Under the pieces are notes generated by a model. The model was not told where the DNA came from. It made no database searches and was given only the letters and a program-made list of their open reading frames with translations. This document shows, piece after piece, positions 1 through 9,734 of a stretch of 64,000 nt of DNA; positions within the stretch are counted from its first letter, which is position 1; each line of letters starts with the position of its first letter. A program made the translations under genes and the position numbers. Source of the DNA: Lentzea fradiae (GTDB lineage: Bacteria; Actinomycetota; Actinomycetes; Mycobacteriales; Pseudonocardiaceae). The stretch is taken from the NCBI RefSeq assembly GCF_900100955.1, contig NZ_FNCC01000008.1:186001-250000 (forward strand), read 5' to 3'.

Positions 1-1454
1 GCGTTCGCGCCCGCCGCGCCGTGCACGCCGCCGCCCGGCCAGGCCGACGAGCCGGTCAGGTAGAGGCGGTCGAACGGCGTGTCCGCGCGGCCCAGGCCCG
101 GGACCGGGCGGAAGACGAGCTGCTGGTGGATGGCGCTCGTGCCGCCGTTGACCGAGCCGATCTCGTCGGGGCCGAGCACGGAGCGGCCGATGACGCGGTC
201 GCGGAAGCCGGGGGCGTGGTCCTCGATCACCTGCTCCAGGCGGTCGGCGCGGCGCTTGAGGCGGTCCGGGGTCCACGAGCCGCCCAGCGGCACGTGCGTG
301 TACGCCCAGGCGGCCTCGGTGCCGGCGGGGGAGCGGGTCGGGTCGGTCGTCGTCATCTGGCCCATCAGGACGAACGGGTTGCGCGGCACCTTGCCGCACG
401 CCAGCTCGTGGGCCGTGGTGGCGAGGCCGTTGACGTCGCCGCCGACGTGGACCGTGCCCGCCTGCGCGGCCTCGGGGTTGCTCCACGGGATCGGGCCCGA
501 CAGCGCCCAGTCGACCTTGATCGTGTCGGAGTCCCACTGGAACCGGCGGAGGTCCTCCACGAGCTTGCCGGGCAGCGCGTCGGCGCCGATCAGGTCCAGG
601 TAGAGCCTCGGCGCGGGCACGTCGGCCAGCACGGCGCGGCGTGCGCGCACGACCGAACCGTCCTCCAGGCGCACGCCGACGGCGACGCCGCGGGCGTGCA
701 GGACACCGGTGACCTTCGCGTTCGTCTCGACGCGTCCGCCGAAGCGCCGCACGAGAGAGGCGGTCAGCTCGCCCGCGCCGCCGCGGGGGACCGGGTTGCC
801 GACGTCCTGGGCCAGCATCGCCAGCAGCCAGCCGAAGCCCGCGCCACCGGCCTGGTCGGGGCCGAGGTCCGTGTGCATCGTGTTGCCCGCGAGCAGCACA
901 CGGGCGCCCTCGCCCTCGAAGAGCTCTTCGCCCAGGCGGCGCACCGGGAGCGTCAACGTGCGTGCGAGACGGAGTGCGTCGCCGACGCCCGTGCTCTTCA
1001 GCAGTGACAACGCTCCGCGTACCGGCGGGAAGGGGCGCATCAGCGATTCGAGCACGGCGTCACGCATCGACATCCAGCGTGCGTGCTCCGCCTGCCACCG
1101 TTCGGCGTCACCGTGCGCGAACGCGTCCACGGACTTCGCCGTCACCTCGACGTCGCGAGAGAGAAGCGCCACGCGGTCGTCCGGTAAGACGTGGGCGAGC
1201 ACAGCGGGGGCGTGCTCCCACTGCACGTCGAGGTTCAGCGCGCGGATGACGGGAGAGCCGAGCCCCAGGGGGTAGAACGCGCTGTAGACGTCGTTCGTGA
1301 ACCCCGGCGCCGTGATCTCGGCCGAGGCGACGGCACCGCCAGGGGTGTCGCGCTGCTCCAGCACCAGCACGTCCCACCCGGCGTCCGCCAGGAGCGACGC
1401 GGCGACCAGGCCGTTCGGGCCGGAGCCGATGACGACAGCGTCGACCTCGTTCAC
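1..1454 (-). CDS. Phytoene desaturase-like FAD-dependent oxidoreductase (C-terminus cut off)
   Basis: The gene reads off the left edge of the window, so its last residues are missing. The N-terminus begins VNEVDAVVIGSGPNG, a dinucleotide-binding Rossmann motif (GSGPNG) followed by an acidic strand end (VLVLEQ) and the PGG segment seen in the phytoene dehydrogenase/carotenoid isomerase family. Near the edge it contains LYLTGSSAWPGGGVHGAAG, the FAD-binding C-terminal signature of the same family, so only a few residues are lost. The GTG start at 1454 overlaps the stop of the upstream epimerase (GTGA) and has a GGGAGG ribosome site inside the epimerase's last codons, so the two are translationally coupled. 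The true substrate is not evident: no phytoene synthase is nearby, and the family also includes non-carotenoid oxidoreductases. Confidence 0.85.
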   Translation of the reverse strand, partial: MNEVDAVVIGSGPNGLVAASLLADAGWDVLVLEQRDTPGGAVASAEITAPGFTNDVYSAFYPLGLGSPVIRALNLDVQWEHAPAVLAHVLPDDRVALLSRDVEVTAKSVDAFAHGDAERWQAEHARWMSMRDAVLESLMRPFPPVRGALSLLKSTGVGDALRLARTLTLPVRRLGEELFEGEGARVLLAGNTMHTDLGPDQAGGAGFGWLLAMLAQDVGNPVPRGGAGELTASLVRRFGGRVETNAKVTGVLHARGVAVGVRLEDGSVVRARRAVLADVPAPRLYLDLIGADALPGKLVEDLRRFQWDSDTIKVDWALSGPIPWSNPEAAQAGTVHVGGDVNGLATTAHELACGKVPRNPFVLMGQMTTTDPTRSPAGTEAAWAYTHVPLGGSWTPDRLKRRADRLEQVIEDHAPGFRDRVIGRSVLGPDEIGSVNGGTSAIHQQLVFRPVPGLGRADTPFDRLYLTGSSAWPGGGVHGAAGAN

Positions 1455-2314
1455 GCACGTCCTCCCATCGCCGTGACGACCTCGCGCAGCACGTCGCGCG
1501 CGTCGTGTTCCGGCCACCATTCCAGATCCCGCTGCGCTCGGGTGGCCCGCACGAGCGGCGCCTGGTCGGCCATCTTGACCCACTCCGGGGTCAGCGGCTG
1601 CAGGCGGAGCTTCGCCGTCGCCCCAGCGAGCTTCTCGACCAGCGAGTACGGCACGGACAACCGGCCGGCGCCGACGATGTCGGCGATCATCGGCGCGGTC
1701 AGCACCGGTTCCGCGGCGAGGTTGAACGCGCCCAAAGCCTTGCGGTGCACGATCTCCGCGATGGCGCGCGCCACGTCGTCGGAGTGCACCAGCTGCAACC
1801 GCAGGCCGTCCCACAACGGGATCGGCAGGTACGGCAACAGCTTCGGTGGCAGGAACGGGCTGAGCAGCCACCGGCGCATCTGCGGCGCGGCGGACGCCTG
1901 CCCGATGGCGCACGGCCGGATCACCGTGTGCGGCAACGGGTAGCGGCGAAGCATGTCCTCCAGCCGCACCTTGTGCGCGCTGTAGGTGTTGCCCTCGATG
2001 CCGGTAAGCCGCCACGACTCGTCGACCCGGGACCAGCGCGGCGCCGGCCCGTACGCCGCGACCGACGACGCGACGACGAGGTGCCCGACCTCTTCCTTCA
2101 CGCACGCGGCGAGGACGTGCTCGCTGCCGTCGATGTTCGTGTCGCGGTCGGTCGGTTTGATCGCCCACGCCAGGTGCACCACGACGTCCGCGCCTCGGAT
2201 GGCGTCGCGCAACGACGACAGCGTGCGCACGTCCACGCCGACGTCCTCGAAGGTGAGGTGGCGGCGGAGCGCGGTGCCGACGTTGCCGGAGGCGCCGGTG
2301 ACGACGACCCTCAC
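1451..2314 (-). CDS. NAD-dependent epimerase/dehydratase (extended SDR)
   Basis: A 287-residue protein starting MRVVVTGASGNVGTALRRHL, the extended short-chain dehydrogenase nucleotide-binding motif (TGxxGxxG). DVVVHLAW follows at about residue 45, and a YSAHK (YxxxK-type) catalytic pair lies near residue 112. Such proteins act on nucleotide sugars or related carbonyl substrates in the cytoplasm; the substrate cannot be assigned here. The start codon overlaps the hemerythrin stop (ATGA), and its own stop overlaps the downstream oxidoreductase start, forming a tight three-gene operon. The pairing with a phytoene-desaturase-like enzyme suggests a shared redox pathway, which is inference. Confidence 0.85.
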   Translation of the reverse strand: MRVVVTGASGNVGTALRRHLTFEDVGVDVRTLSSLRDAIRGADVVVHLAWAIKPTDRDTNIDGSEHVLAACVKEEVGHLVVASSVAAYGPAPRWSRVDESWRLTGIEGNTYSAHKVRLEDMLRRYPLPHTVIRPCAIGQASAAPQMRRWLLSPFLPPKLLPYLPIPLWDGLRLQLVHSDDVARAIAEIVHRKALGAFNLAAEPVLTAPMIADIVGAGRLSVPYSLVEKLAGATAKLRLQPLTPEWVKMADQAPLVRATRAQRDLEWWPEHDARDVLREVVTAMGGRA

Positions 2315-2850
2315 CCGAGGACCTTCCGGATGGCGTCGCGCGCCTTGTCCACCACCGCGACGACCGGGCCCAGCGCGAGGTTCGCGACGGGGCTCTCGAC
2401 GCCTGGGTGCGGCCGGGTCGGCGCGATGGCCTCCGCGGCCTCCACGGCCTTCGCCATGCGTTCGAGCCGTTCCTGGTCGTAGACCTCGCGCAGCAGCGGG
2501 AACTCGGACTGCTCCTCGTGGTCGGCGTGCGCGAGGACGTCGTCGCGCAGCTGCACGAGCAGCGTGTCGAAGCCCTCGGCGTCGGGCCCGATGCGGTCCA
2601 TCGTGCTGAGGAGCTCCTTCGCGCGGTGCTCCTCGGCGACCCGTGCCTCGACGACGGGCTCGCCGCCGTCCACGCGCTTCACGGCGGGGTGGACGATCTC
2701 CTCCTCCGCCGTCTCGTGGATGGAGAGCAGCCGCACGAGCTCGTGCCAGGCGTCCTCGCGCTCGTCCCCGGTGGTCGTCTCGACCTGCGCGAAGAGGGAC
2801 CGGATCTGGGCGTGCTGCCGGTGCAGGAGGGTGATCACGTCGTCAGCCAT
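2311..2850 (-). CDS. Hemerythrin HHE cation-binding domain protein
   Basis: The 179-residue protein starts MADDVITLLHRQHAQIRSLF and carries the spaced His/Glu residues of a four-helix hemerythrin fold: HRQH near residue 11, HETAEEEIVHP around 50, EEHRAKELL around 77 and HADHEEQSEFP around 107. These typically bind a di-iron centre that senses or handles oxygen, nitric oxide or peroxide. The ATG at 2850 was chosen because similarity starts there; an upstream in-frame extension has no such signal. It is the first gene of the minus-strand operon and overlaps the epimerase start by 4 bp. Confidence 0.88.
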   Translation of the reverse strand: MADDVITLLHRQHAQIRSLFAQVETTTGDEREDAWHELVRLLSIHETAEEEIVHPAVKRVDGGEPVVEARVAEEHRAKELLSTMDRIGPDAEGFDTLLVQLRDDVLAHADHEEQSEFPLLREVYDQERLERMAKAVEAAEAIAPTRPHPGVESPVANLALGPVVAVVDKARDAIRKVLG

Positions 2851-2965
2851 GTGCCCCGGATACCCGGAATGCGGCTGGTCACGCCGTTCCGCCACCCCCA
2901 TTGGGCGGTGGTGACGACTACCACAAGATCGATGTGCGGCACAAGTCACATGAACTTCACGCGTT

Positions 2966-2981
2966 TGTGTTCCGTAGCACA
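2966..2981. promoter_or_regulatory. CRP/FNR-type palindrome candidate
   Basis: TGTGTTCCGTAGCACA reads TGTG-N8-CACA, close to the CRP-family consensus TGTGA-N6-TCACA. It lies about 80-95 bp upstream of the solute-binding protein gene and inside the divergent intergenic region shared with the hemerythrin operon. Whether any CRP-family protein binds it is untested. Confidence 0.35.
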
Positions 2982-3059
2982 TAAGGGGCCATTGTCTCGG
3001 GCTCCGATCAATACTCGGTTACCGCCCAGTACGTCTCACCACGTGACAAGGACGCCTGC

Positions 3060-4298
3060 ATGCCCTTCCTCCGCCGAGCACTGCCCACCACCGTCGCGCT
3101 GGCCGTCCTGGTAGCCGGCTGTGGTGCGAAGGACGACGAGAAAGCGCAGGTGGAGACCGGTCCGGGCGTCACGGACGACACGATCTCGCTCGGCATCCTG
3201 TCCGACATGACCGGGCCGTTCAAAGCGTCCTCGCTGACCCGGATCAAGGGCTACGAGCTGTACCTGAAGCAGGTCAACGACCGGGGCGGCATCTGCGGCC
3301 GCAAGGTCGAGCTCAAGCAGAAGGACCACGCCTACGACGTGCAGAAGGCCCTCGACGGCTACTTCGAGCTGGAGCCGCAGGTCCTCGGCCTGCTGGAGGT
3401 CGCGGGCGCGCCGATGACCGCCGCGATCGAGCCCGACATCATGCAGACCCGCACGCTCACCGCTCCCGCGTCGTGGTCGGCGTCGCTGCTCGGCAACCCG
3501 CACATGATGATCGTCGGTACCACCTACGACCTCGACGTCATCAACGCGCTCGACCACTACAAGCGCCGCGGCGTGATCGCCGAGGGCGACACCGTCGGGC
3601 ACCTGTACGTCCAGAACAACTACGGCGAGAACGCGGTCGAGGGCAGCCGGTTCGTCGGCGAGCAGTGGAACATGAAGATCGCCGAGCAGGCGGTCGGCGA
3701 GACCGCGGCCGACCTCACCCAGCAGGTCGCGGCCATGAAGGCGGCCGGTGCCAAGGCCGTCATGCTGAGCACCACCCCCGCCCAGACCGCCGCCGCGGTG
3801 GGCGTCGCGGCGGCCTTGAAGTGGGACGTGCCGTTCATGGCGAACGTGGTCGGCTGGGACACCGCGATCCTCGACTCACCGGTCGCCGCCGCCGTCGAGA
3901 AGCAGCTGTCCGTGGTGACCTCGGTGGCGCCGTTCAGCAGCGACAAGCCCGGCGCGCGCCAGGTGGCGGACGCGTTCACCGCGGCCTACCCGGACGAGAA
4001 GCCCACGATCTACGTCGACCACGGCTACACCGTCGCGAAGGTCTTCCTCGCGATCGTGGAGAAGGCGTGCAAGGAGTTCGACCTCACGCGGGACGGCGTG
4101 CTGAAGGCGTTCCAGGACACCGCCGGCCTGGAGACCGACGGCCTGACCGGCCCGCTGCGGTACTCGCTGGTCGGACGGCCCTCGGCGACGCAGTCCTACG
4201 TCACCAAGGTCGACGCGAGCGCGCCCGGCGGGCTCACGACCGTGGAGGACCTGTTCGAGTCCGAGCTCGTGAAGGCGAAGGGCACCCGCGCCAAGTAG
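3060..4298 (+). CDS. Branched-chain amino-acid-type ABC transporter substrate-binding lipoprotein
   Basis: The 412-residue protein has a lipoprotein signal peptide (MPFLRRALPTT then LAVLVAGCG, lipobox Cys at about residue 21). The mature part starts with DDTISLGILSDMTGPF, the type I periplasmic-binding (LivJ/AmiC-like) fold, and contains DRGGICGRKVEL and NNYGEN elements. It would capture an extracellular solute, perhaps an amino acid or amide, and deliver it to a permease. No permease or ATPase genes adjoin it; the next gene is convergent and the previous operon divergent, so it is an orphan binding protein. An AAGGA ribosome site precedes the ATG. Confidence 0.88.
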   Translation: MPFLRRALPTTVALAVLVAGCGAKDDEKAQVETGPGVTDDTISLGILSDMTGPFKASSLTRIKGYELYLKQVNDRGGICGRKVELKQKDHAYDVQKALDGYFELEPQVLGLLEVAGAPMTAAIEPDIMQTRTLTAPASWSASLLGNPHMMIVGTTYDLDVINALDHYKRRGVIAEGDTVGHLYVQNNYGENAVEGSRFVGEQWNMKIAEQAVGETAADLTQQVAAMKAAGAKAVMLSTTPAQTAAAVGVAAALKWDVPFMANVVGWDTAILDSPVAAAVEKQLSVVTSVAPFSSDKPGARQVADAFTAAYPDEKPTIYVDHGYTVAKVFLAIVEKACKEFDLTRDGVLKAFQDTAGLETDGLTGPLRYSLVGRPSATQSYVTKVDASAPGGLTTVEDLFESELVKAKGTRAK

Positions 4299-4307
4299 CT
4301 CCTCCGG

Positions 4308-4355
4308 CACGAGGAAGGGCCTCTCCCGCACGTGCGGGAGAGGCCCTTCCTCGTG
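4308..4355. terminator. Perfect 48-bp palindrome, bidirectional terminator
   Basis: A 24-bp inverted repeat without mismatch sits between the convergent solute-binding gene (ends 4298) and tex (ends 4362). The core is CCTCTCCCGCACGTGCGGGA. There is no long T tract, as is usual in high-GC actinobacteria. It should stop transcription from both sides. Confidence 0.85.
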
Positions 4356-4361
4356 TTCGGT

Positions 4362-6695
4362 CTACCTGCCGAAACCGGCCTTGCGGAGCGCGTCCGCCAT
4401 CGAGCCGTTCGCGGGCGCGGGCGCGGTGCGGTTCTGGCCACCGCCGCCGCGCTGGCCGCCGCCGCGCTGCGGACGACGGTCCCGCCCGCCGCCCTGCTGC
4501 CCGCCGCCCTGGTGCTTCTGGGCGGGCTTGCCCGGCTCGTCGGTCAGCCGCAGGGTCAGGCCGATGCGCTTGCGGGCCTCGTCGACCTCCAGCACCTTCA
4601 CGCGCACGACGTCGCCGGACTTCACGACGTCGCGCGGGTCCTTCACGAAGGTGTTCGACAGCGCGGAGATGTGCACGAGACCGTCCTGGTGCACGCCGAT
4701 GTCGACGAACGCGCCGAACGCGGCCACGTTCGTCACGACGCCCTCCAGCACCATGCCGGGCTTGAGGTCGGCGATCTTCTCGACGCCGTCCGCGAAGGTC
4801 GCCGTCTTGAACGCCGGGCGCGGGTCGCGGCCGGGCTTCTCCAGCTCCTTCAGGATGTCCGTGACGGTCGGCAGGCCGAACTTGTCGTCGACGAACGTCT
4901 CCGGGCGCAGCTTCGTGAGGACCTTGGAGTTGCCGATCAGCTCCTCACCGGCCTCCTGCTGCATCTTGCGCACCACCGGGTACGCCTCGGGGTGCACGGA
5001 GGAGGCGTCCAGCGGCTCGTCGCCGCCGCGGATCTTGAGGAAGCCCGCGCACTGCTCGAACGCCTTCGGGCCGAGCCGCGGCACGTTCTTGAGCGCCGTG
5101 CGGGTGCGGAACGGGCCGTTCTGGTCGCGGTGCAGCACGATGTTCTCCGCGAGACCGGCGGTGATGCCGGAGACGCGGGTCAGCAGCGGCACGGACGCCG
5201 TGTTCAGGTCGACGCCGACCGCGTTCACGCAGTCCTCGACCACCGCGTCGAGCGACCGCGACAGCTTCGACTCGGACAGGTCGTGCTGGTACTGGCCGAC
5301 GCCGATGGACTTCGGGTCGATCTTCACCAGCTCGGCCAGCGGGTCCTGCAACCGGCGCGCGATGGAGACCGCGCCGCGGATCGACACGTCGAGGTCCGGC
5401 AGCTCGGAGGAGGCGTAGGCCGACGCCGAGTAGACCGACGCGCCCGCCTCCGACACCACGATCTTGGTGAGGCCCAGCTCGGGGTGGCGCTTGATCAGGT
5501 CGGCGGCCAGCTTGTCGGTCTCGCGGGAGGCCGTGCCGTTGCCGATCGCGATCAGGTCGACCTTGTGCGCCTTCGCGAGCGCGGCGAGCTTCGCGATCGA
5601 CTCGTCCCAGCGGTTCGCCGGCACGTGCGGCTGGATGACGCCGTGCGCGACGACCTTGCCGGTCGGGTCGACGACCGCGACCTTCACGCCGGTGCGGTAG
5701 CCGGGGTCGAGGCCCATCGTGGCGCGGGTGCCCGCCGGGGCCGCCAGCAGCAGGTCGCGAAGGTTCGACGCGAACACCTTCACGGCCTCGTCCTCGGCGA
5801 ACGCCCGCAGCCGGCCGCGCAGGTCGATGCCCAGGTGCACGAGGATGCGGGTCCGCCACGCCCAGCGCACCGTGTCGGTGAGCCACTTGTCGGCCGGACG
5901 GCCCTTGTCGTCGATGCCGAACCGCGCGGCGATGCGCACCTCGAAGGACGACGGTCCGTCCTCGACCGGCTCCTCCGGCTCCAGGACGAGGTCGAGGACC
6001 TCCTCCTTCTCGCCGCGGAACAGCGCGAGGATGCGGTGCGACGGCAGCTTGGCGAAGGGCTCGTCGAAGTCGAAGTAGTCCGCGAACTTGGCGCCCTCGG
6101 TCTCCTTGCCCTCGCGGACCTTGGAGACGACGCGGCCGCGCGTCCACATCCGCTCGCGCAGCTCGCCGATCAGGTCGCCGTCCTCGCCGAACCGCTCGAC
6201 CAGGATGGCGCGGGCGCCCTGCAGCGCGGCGGTGGCGTCCGCGACCTCCTTGGCGGGGTCGACGAACTTGGCGGCTTCCTCCTGGGGATTCAGGTTCGGG
6301 TCACCCAGCAGCGCGTCGGCGAGCGGTTCGAGCCCCGCCTCCTTCGCGATCTGGGCCTTGGTGCGGCGCTTCGGCTTGTACGGCAGGTAGAGGTCCTCCA
6401 GCCGCGCCTTGGAGTCGGCGGCGAGGATCTGCGCTTCCAGTGCCTCGTCGAGCTTGCCCTGCTCGCGGATCGAGGTGAGGACGGCGGCGCGGCGCTCCTC
6501 CAGCTCGCGCAGGTAGCCGAGCCGTTCCTCGAGCGTGCGCAGCTGCGCGTCGTCGAGGCCGCCGGTCGCCTCCTTGCGGTACCGGGCGACGAACGGGACG
6601 GTCGCGCCACCGTCGAGGAGCTCGACAGCAGAGCCGACCTGGCCGGGGGCCACGCCGAGCTCGTCAGCGATCTTCTGGTGGATGAGCGTTGTCAC
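4362..6695 (-). CDS. tex: Tex family RNA-binding transcription accessory protein
   Basis: The roughly 777-residue protein has the full Tex layout: N-terminal helical region ([14 protein letters not shown]), a YqgF-like RNase H fold ([19 protein letters not shown]), helix-hairpin-helix repeats ([32 protein letters not shown]) and a C-terminal S1 RNA-binding domain ([22 protein letters not shown]). A Gly/Arg/Gln-rich tail rich in GGGQ repeats follows, then a short conserved-looking end. Tex binds nucleic acids and affects transcription and RNA turnover. The GTG start at 6695 gives the usual N-terminus; a GTG at 6734 would add 13 residues. It is divergent from the phosphodiesterase gene with 48 bp between starts. 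Confidence 0.95.
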   Translation of the reverse strand: MTTLIHQKIADELGVAPGQVGSAVELLDGGATVPFVARYRKEATGGLDDAQLRTLEERLGYLRELEERRAAVLTSIREQGKLDEALEAQILAADSKARLEDLYLPYKPKRRTKAQIAKEAGLEPLADALLGDPNLNPQEEAAKFVDPAKEVADATAALQGARAILVERFGEDGDLIGELRERMWTRGRVVSKVREGKETEGAKFADYFDFDEPFAKLPSHRILALFRGEKEEVLDLVLEPEEPVEDGPSSFEVRIAARFGIDDKGRPADKWLTDTVRWAWRTRILVHLGIDLRGRLRAFAEDEAVKVFASNLRDLLLAAPAGTRATMGLDPGYRTGVKVAVVDPTGKVVAHGVIQPHVPANRWDESIAKLAALAKAHKVDLIAIGNGTASRETDKLAADLIKRHPELGLTKIVVSEAGASVYSASAYASSELPDLDVSIRGAVSIARRLQDPLAELVKIDPKSIGVGQYQHDLSESKLSRSLDAVVEDCVNAVGVDLNTASVPLLTRVSGITAGLAENIVLHRDQNGPFRTRTALKNVPRLGPKAFEQCAGFLKIRGGDEPLDASSVHPEAYPVVRKMQQEAGEELIGNSKVLTKLRPETFVDDKFGLPTVTDILKELEKPGRDPRPAFKTATFADGVEKIADLKPGMVLEGVVTNVAAFGAFVDIGVHQDGLVHISALSNTFVKDPRDVVKSGDVVRVKVLEVDEARKRIGLTLRLTDEPGKPAQKHQGGGQQGGGRDRRPQRGGGQRGGGGQNRTAPAPANGSMADALRKAGFGR

Positions 6696-6743
6696 AGCGC
6701 GCCATTCTGCCCGTTGCCCGATCCGGCGTGGCACGGTGTCCTG

Positions 6744-7832
6744 GTGACCATCGCCGAGGTCGTCCCCTCACTGCTGTCGGGCCTGGACGTTCCGGGTGCC
6801 GACAACACGCTCGGCCTGCCCGCGGCCCGGCGTGTCGTCCTGCTGCTCGTCGACGGCCTCGGGCACGAGCTGCTCCGCGCGCACGCCGCGCACGCGCCGT
6901 TCCTCGCGGGCCTGGTCCCGCGCGACATCGACGCGGGCTTCCCGTCGTCGACCGCCACGAGCCTCGCGTCGATCGGCACCGGCCTGCTGTCCGGTGAGCA
7001 CGGCATCGTCGGCTACACGTTCGCGATCGGCGACGAGGTGCTCAACTCGCTGAGCTGGTCGCGCGCCGGGGACCACCGCCACGACCTGCGCAAGGCGCTC
7101 GTGCCGGAGGTCGTGCAGCCGCACCCGACGGTGTTCGAGCGCGCGGCGGCCGCCGGGGTCGCGGTCAGCGCCGTCGCCCCGATGGCCCACCGCGGCAGCG
7201 GCCTGACGAGGGCGGTGCTGCGCGGGTCGTGGTTCCGCGGCGCCGCGGGCTTCGGCGACCTGGCGCTGGGCGCGGCGGCGGCCGTCCGGCAGGACCGCTC
7301 GTTCTGCTACGCCTACCACCCCGACCTCGACACGATCGGGCACCTGTACGGACCAGGTTCACCGGAATGGGTGTTGCAGCTGGAGTTCGTGGACGAGCTG
7401 GCCGCCCGCATCGCCGCCCGGCTGCCGTCCGGCACGCTGTTCGTCGTCACCGCGGACCACGGCATGATCACCGCGGGCGACCGCGTCGACTTCGACACCG
7501 AACCCCAGCTGTGGCAGGGCGTCCGCGTGATCGCGGGCGAACCGCGCGTGCGCTACCTGCACACGTCGACCGGCGAGGTGCTCGACGTGTGGCGAGAGCT
7601 CCTCGGCCCGCGCGCGGACGTCCTCTCCCGCGAGGAGGCCGTGGCGGAGGGCTGGTTCGGCCCGGTCGGACCGCTCGCGACCGACCGCATCGGGGACGTC
7701 GTCGTGGCGATGAAGGACTCGGCGGTCGTGCTGCGCAGCCAGGCCGAGCCGTCGTGGAACGCGATGAAGGGGTTCCACGGCTCCCGCACGCGGGACGAGC
7801 TGGCGATCCCGCTGCTGGTTCACATGACTTGA
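6744..7832 (+). CDS. Alkaline phosphatase-superfamily (nucleotide pyrophosphatase-like) protein
   Basis: The 362-residue protein has the metal-binding pattern of the type I phosphodiesterase/nucleotide pyrophosphatase family: [11 protein letters not shown] (first metal Asp), [15 protein letters not shown] (nucleophilic Thr region), [15 protein letters not shown] (Asp/His pair) and TADHGM (Asp-His pair), with a final His in KGFHGS. No signal peptide is visible, so it is probably cytoplasmic. The GTG at 6744 follows the divergent tex start closely. The substrate (nucleotide or other phosphodiester) cannot be told from sequence. Confidence 0.85.
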   Translation: MTIAEVVPSLLSGLDVPGADNTLGLPAARRVVLLLVDGLGHELLRAHAAHAPFLAGLVPRDIDAGFPSSTATSLASIGTGLLSGEHGIVGYTFAIGDEVLNSLSWSRAGDHRHDLRKALVPEVVQPHPTVFERAAAAGVAVSAVAPMAHRGSGLTRAVLRGSWFRGAAGFGDLALGAAAAVRQDRSFCYAYHPDLDTIGHLYGPGSPEWVLQLEFVDELAARIAARLPSGTLFVVTADHGMITAGDRVDFDTEPQLWQGVRVIAGEPRVRYLHTSTGEVLDVWRELLGPRADVLSREEAVAEGWFGPVGPLATDRIGDVVVAMKDSAVVLRSQAEPSWNAMKGFHGSRTRDELAIPLLVHMT

Positions 7833-7891
7833 TAGCTTCAGTGTTGACTGAAGTGGGTCGTTCGGCCTGGTGAGCCCTAGGATCGCCGGAC

Positions 7892-8755
7892 GTGACGATC
7901 GAACTGCCAGGACCCGTGGGGTTCGTGCTCGGCGGTGGCGGAAGCCTCGGCGCGGCCCAGGTCGGCATGCTGCGCGCCCTGCGGGAGCACGGCGTGCGGC
8001 CCGACCTCGTCGTCGGCACCTCGGTCGGCTCGGTCAACGGCTCCCTGCTCGCCCTCGACCCCGACGAGGCGGCGTCCCGCCTGGCCGTGCTGTGGGAGGG
8101 CATGACGCGCCAGCGCGTGTTCCCCGGCGGCCCGATCGCCCAGCTGAGGTCGTTGCGCGCCAACAAGACCTACCTGTTCCCGAACACGGGCCTGGCCGGT
8201 GTGCTGGCCGGCGGCTTGGGAGGTGCCGAGGACTTCGAGTCGCTGGCCCTGCCGTTCGGCGCGGTGTCGGTGGACTGCGTGACGGGCGAGGCCGTGACCA
8301 TCACCTCGGGTCAGCTGGTCCCGGCGATCCTCGCCAGCTCCGCCATCCCCGGCATCTACCCGCCCGTGCGGATCGGCGACCGCGTCCTCTACGACGGCGG
8401 TGTCCTGGCGAACGTCCCCATCCGCCAGGCCCTCGCGATGGGCGCGAAGTCGTTGGTGGTGCTGGACTGCGCGTTCCCCGGCCACCTGCCGACCGTGCCG
8501 CAGACGCTCGCCGAGACGCTGCTGTTCTGGGCGACGCTCGGCATGCGCAACCAGGCCGTGCTGGAGGTGGAGCTGGCCTCGCAGCAGGCACCCGTGCTGT
8601 ACCTGCCGGGCCCGCCGGTGCAGGCCGTGACGCCACTCGACTTCTCCCGCACCGCCGAGCTGGTGGAGGCGTCGTACCAGGCTTCGGCCACGTTCCTGAC
8701 GACGCTGGAGATCGCGGGGTCGGGCCTGTACGGCCACCCGTCACACGGCGTCTAG
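7892..8755 (+). CDS. Patatin-like phospholipase
   Basis: The 287-residue protein shows all patatin motifs: the oxyanion-hole GGGGSLGAAQ near residue 12, the nucleophile elbow GTSVGS (GxSxG) near residue 48, and the catalytic Asp in DGG (VLYDGGVLANVPI) near residue 170. It is a Ser-Asp dyad acyl hydrolase that would release fatty acids from membrane or storage lipids. GTG start. It lies next to an alpha/beta hydrolase and a wax ester/diacylglycerol acyltransferase, which suggests a lipid-turnover neighbourhood. Confidence 0.92.
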   Translation: MTIELPGPVGFVLGGGGSLGAAQVGMLRALREHGVRPDLVVGTSVGSVNGSLLALDPDEAASRLAVLWEGMTRQRVFPGGPIAQLRSLRANKTYLFPNTGLAGVLAGGLGGAEDFESLALPFGAVSVDCVTGEAVTITSGQLVPAILASSAIPGIYPPVRIGDRVLYDGGVLANVPIRQALAMGAKSLVVLDCAFPGHLPTVPQTLAETLLFWATLGMRNQAVLEVELASQQAPVLYLPGPPVQAVTPLDFSRTAELVEASYQASATFLTTLEIAGSGLYGHPSHGV

Positions 8756-8821
8756 CACACGCTCGGTGTTTTGTTCGGCGATCGCGAGGCGCTGGAGGTG
8801 GATCACCCGCCGCGCGGTCTA

Positions 8822-8837
8822 CATACTGATCGGTATG
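8822..8837. promoter_or_regulatory. TetR-type palindrome over the hydrolase start codon
   Basis: CATACTGATCGGTATG is an inverted repeat with one mismatched pair, overlapping the ATG at 8835. Its size and sequence resemble TetR-family operators. No TetR gene is in the window, so a regulator would act from elsewhere; chance is possible at this length. Confidence 0.35.
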
Positions 8838-9734
8838 ACAACTGTCGCTCACTTCGGCGGGACCAGCCACCACGCGGACCTCGACGGGCCCGTGCACTGG
8901 GTCGACTTCGGCGGGCCGGAGGACGGGCCGCGTGTCGTCCTCGTGCACGGGCTCGGCGGGTCGCACCTCAACTGGGTGCTGCTGGCGCCGTTGCTGGCCG
9001 AGAGGGCGCGGGTGTGCGCCGTCGACCTCGCCGGGCACGGCCTCACCCACCCCGAGGGCCGGGAGGCCACGGTGCAGGCCAACGCGCGGCTGCTCGGCCG
9101 GTTCCTCGCCGAGGTGGTGGGGGAGCCGGTCGTGCTGGTCGGCAACTCGATGGGCGGGATGATCTCGCTCCTGCACACCGCGGACGACCCCGCGCTGGTC
9201 ACCGGCCTGGTGCTGGTCGACCCGGCGCTGCCGATGGTGCTCGGGCGGCCCGACCCGGCGATGCTGGGCACGTTCTTCGCGTACTCGGTGCCCGGTCTCG
9301 GCGAGCGGGTCGTGGCGAAGACGCGGACCGCGCCCGCCCGGCAGCAGGTCGACCAGCTGCTGGAGCTGGTGTGCGCCGACCCGTCGGGCATCCCCGAGGA
9401 CGTGAAGGTGGCCTCCGAGCACCTCATCGGCGTGCGTGCCGACGTCGGCGGGCTCGACAAGGCGTTCCTCTCGGCCGCGCGCAGCATCGTGTCCACGCTG
9501 GGCAAGCGCGGCGCCTACCGCGCCGCGATGGGCAAGATCCGCGTGCCGGTGTTCCTGATGAACGGCGACAAGGACCGGCTCGTCAGCGTCGCCGCCGCGC
9601 GGGCCACCGCCCGCAGGCACCCGCACTGGCGCTACGACGAGTTCGCGAACGTCGGTCACGTGCCGCAGCTGGAGATCCCGGACGTCGTGGCCGAGCGGGT
9701 GCTGGGGTGGATGGAGACCAACAAGCTTCTCTAG
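8835..9734 (+). CDS. Alpha/beta-fold hydrolase
   Basis: The 299-residue protein begins MTTVAHFGGTSHHADLDG and has the alpha/beta hydrolase signature VLVHGLGGSHLNW (HG oxyanion region) at about residue 35 and the nucleophile elbow GNSMGG near residue 102. The catalytic Asp is likely in FLMNGDKDRLVS and the His in NVGHVPQLE. Esterase or lipase activity is likely; the substrate is unknown. Its stop codon shares CTAG with the stop of the convergent acyltransferase. A start at 8835 is preferred over an upstream in-frame ATG because homology begins there. Confidence 0.88.
   Translation: MTTVAHFGGTSHHADLDGPVHWVDFGGPEDGPRVVLVHGLGGSHLNWVLLAPLLAERARVCAVDLAGHGLTHPEGREATVQANARLLGRFLAEVVGEPVVLVGNSMGGMISLLHTADDPALVTGLVLVDPALPMVLGRPDPAMLGTFFAYSVPGLGERVVAKTRTAPARQQVDQLLELVCADPSGIPEDVKVASEHLIGVRADVGGLDKAFLSAARSIVSTLGKRGAYRAAMGKIRVPVFLMNGDKDRLVSVAAARATARRHPHWRYDEFANVGHVPQLEIPDVVAERVLGWMETNKLL

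Noticed and set aside
4332-6743. Open frame on the plus strand opposite tex
   Set aside because: It is an antisense shadow of tex with Val/Leu/Arg/Asp-rich low-complexity sequence. The real phosphodiesterase begins at GTG 6744 in the same frame.
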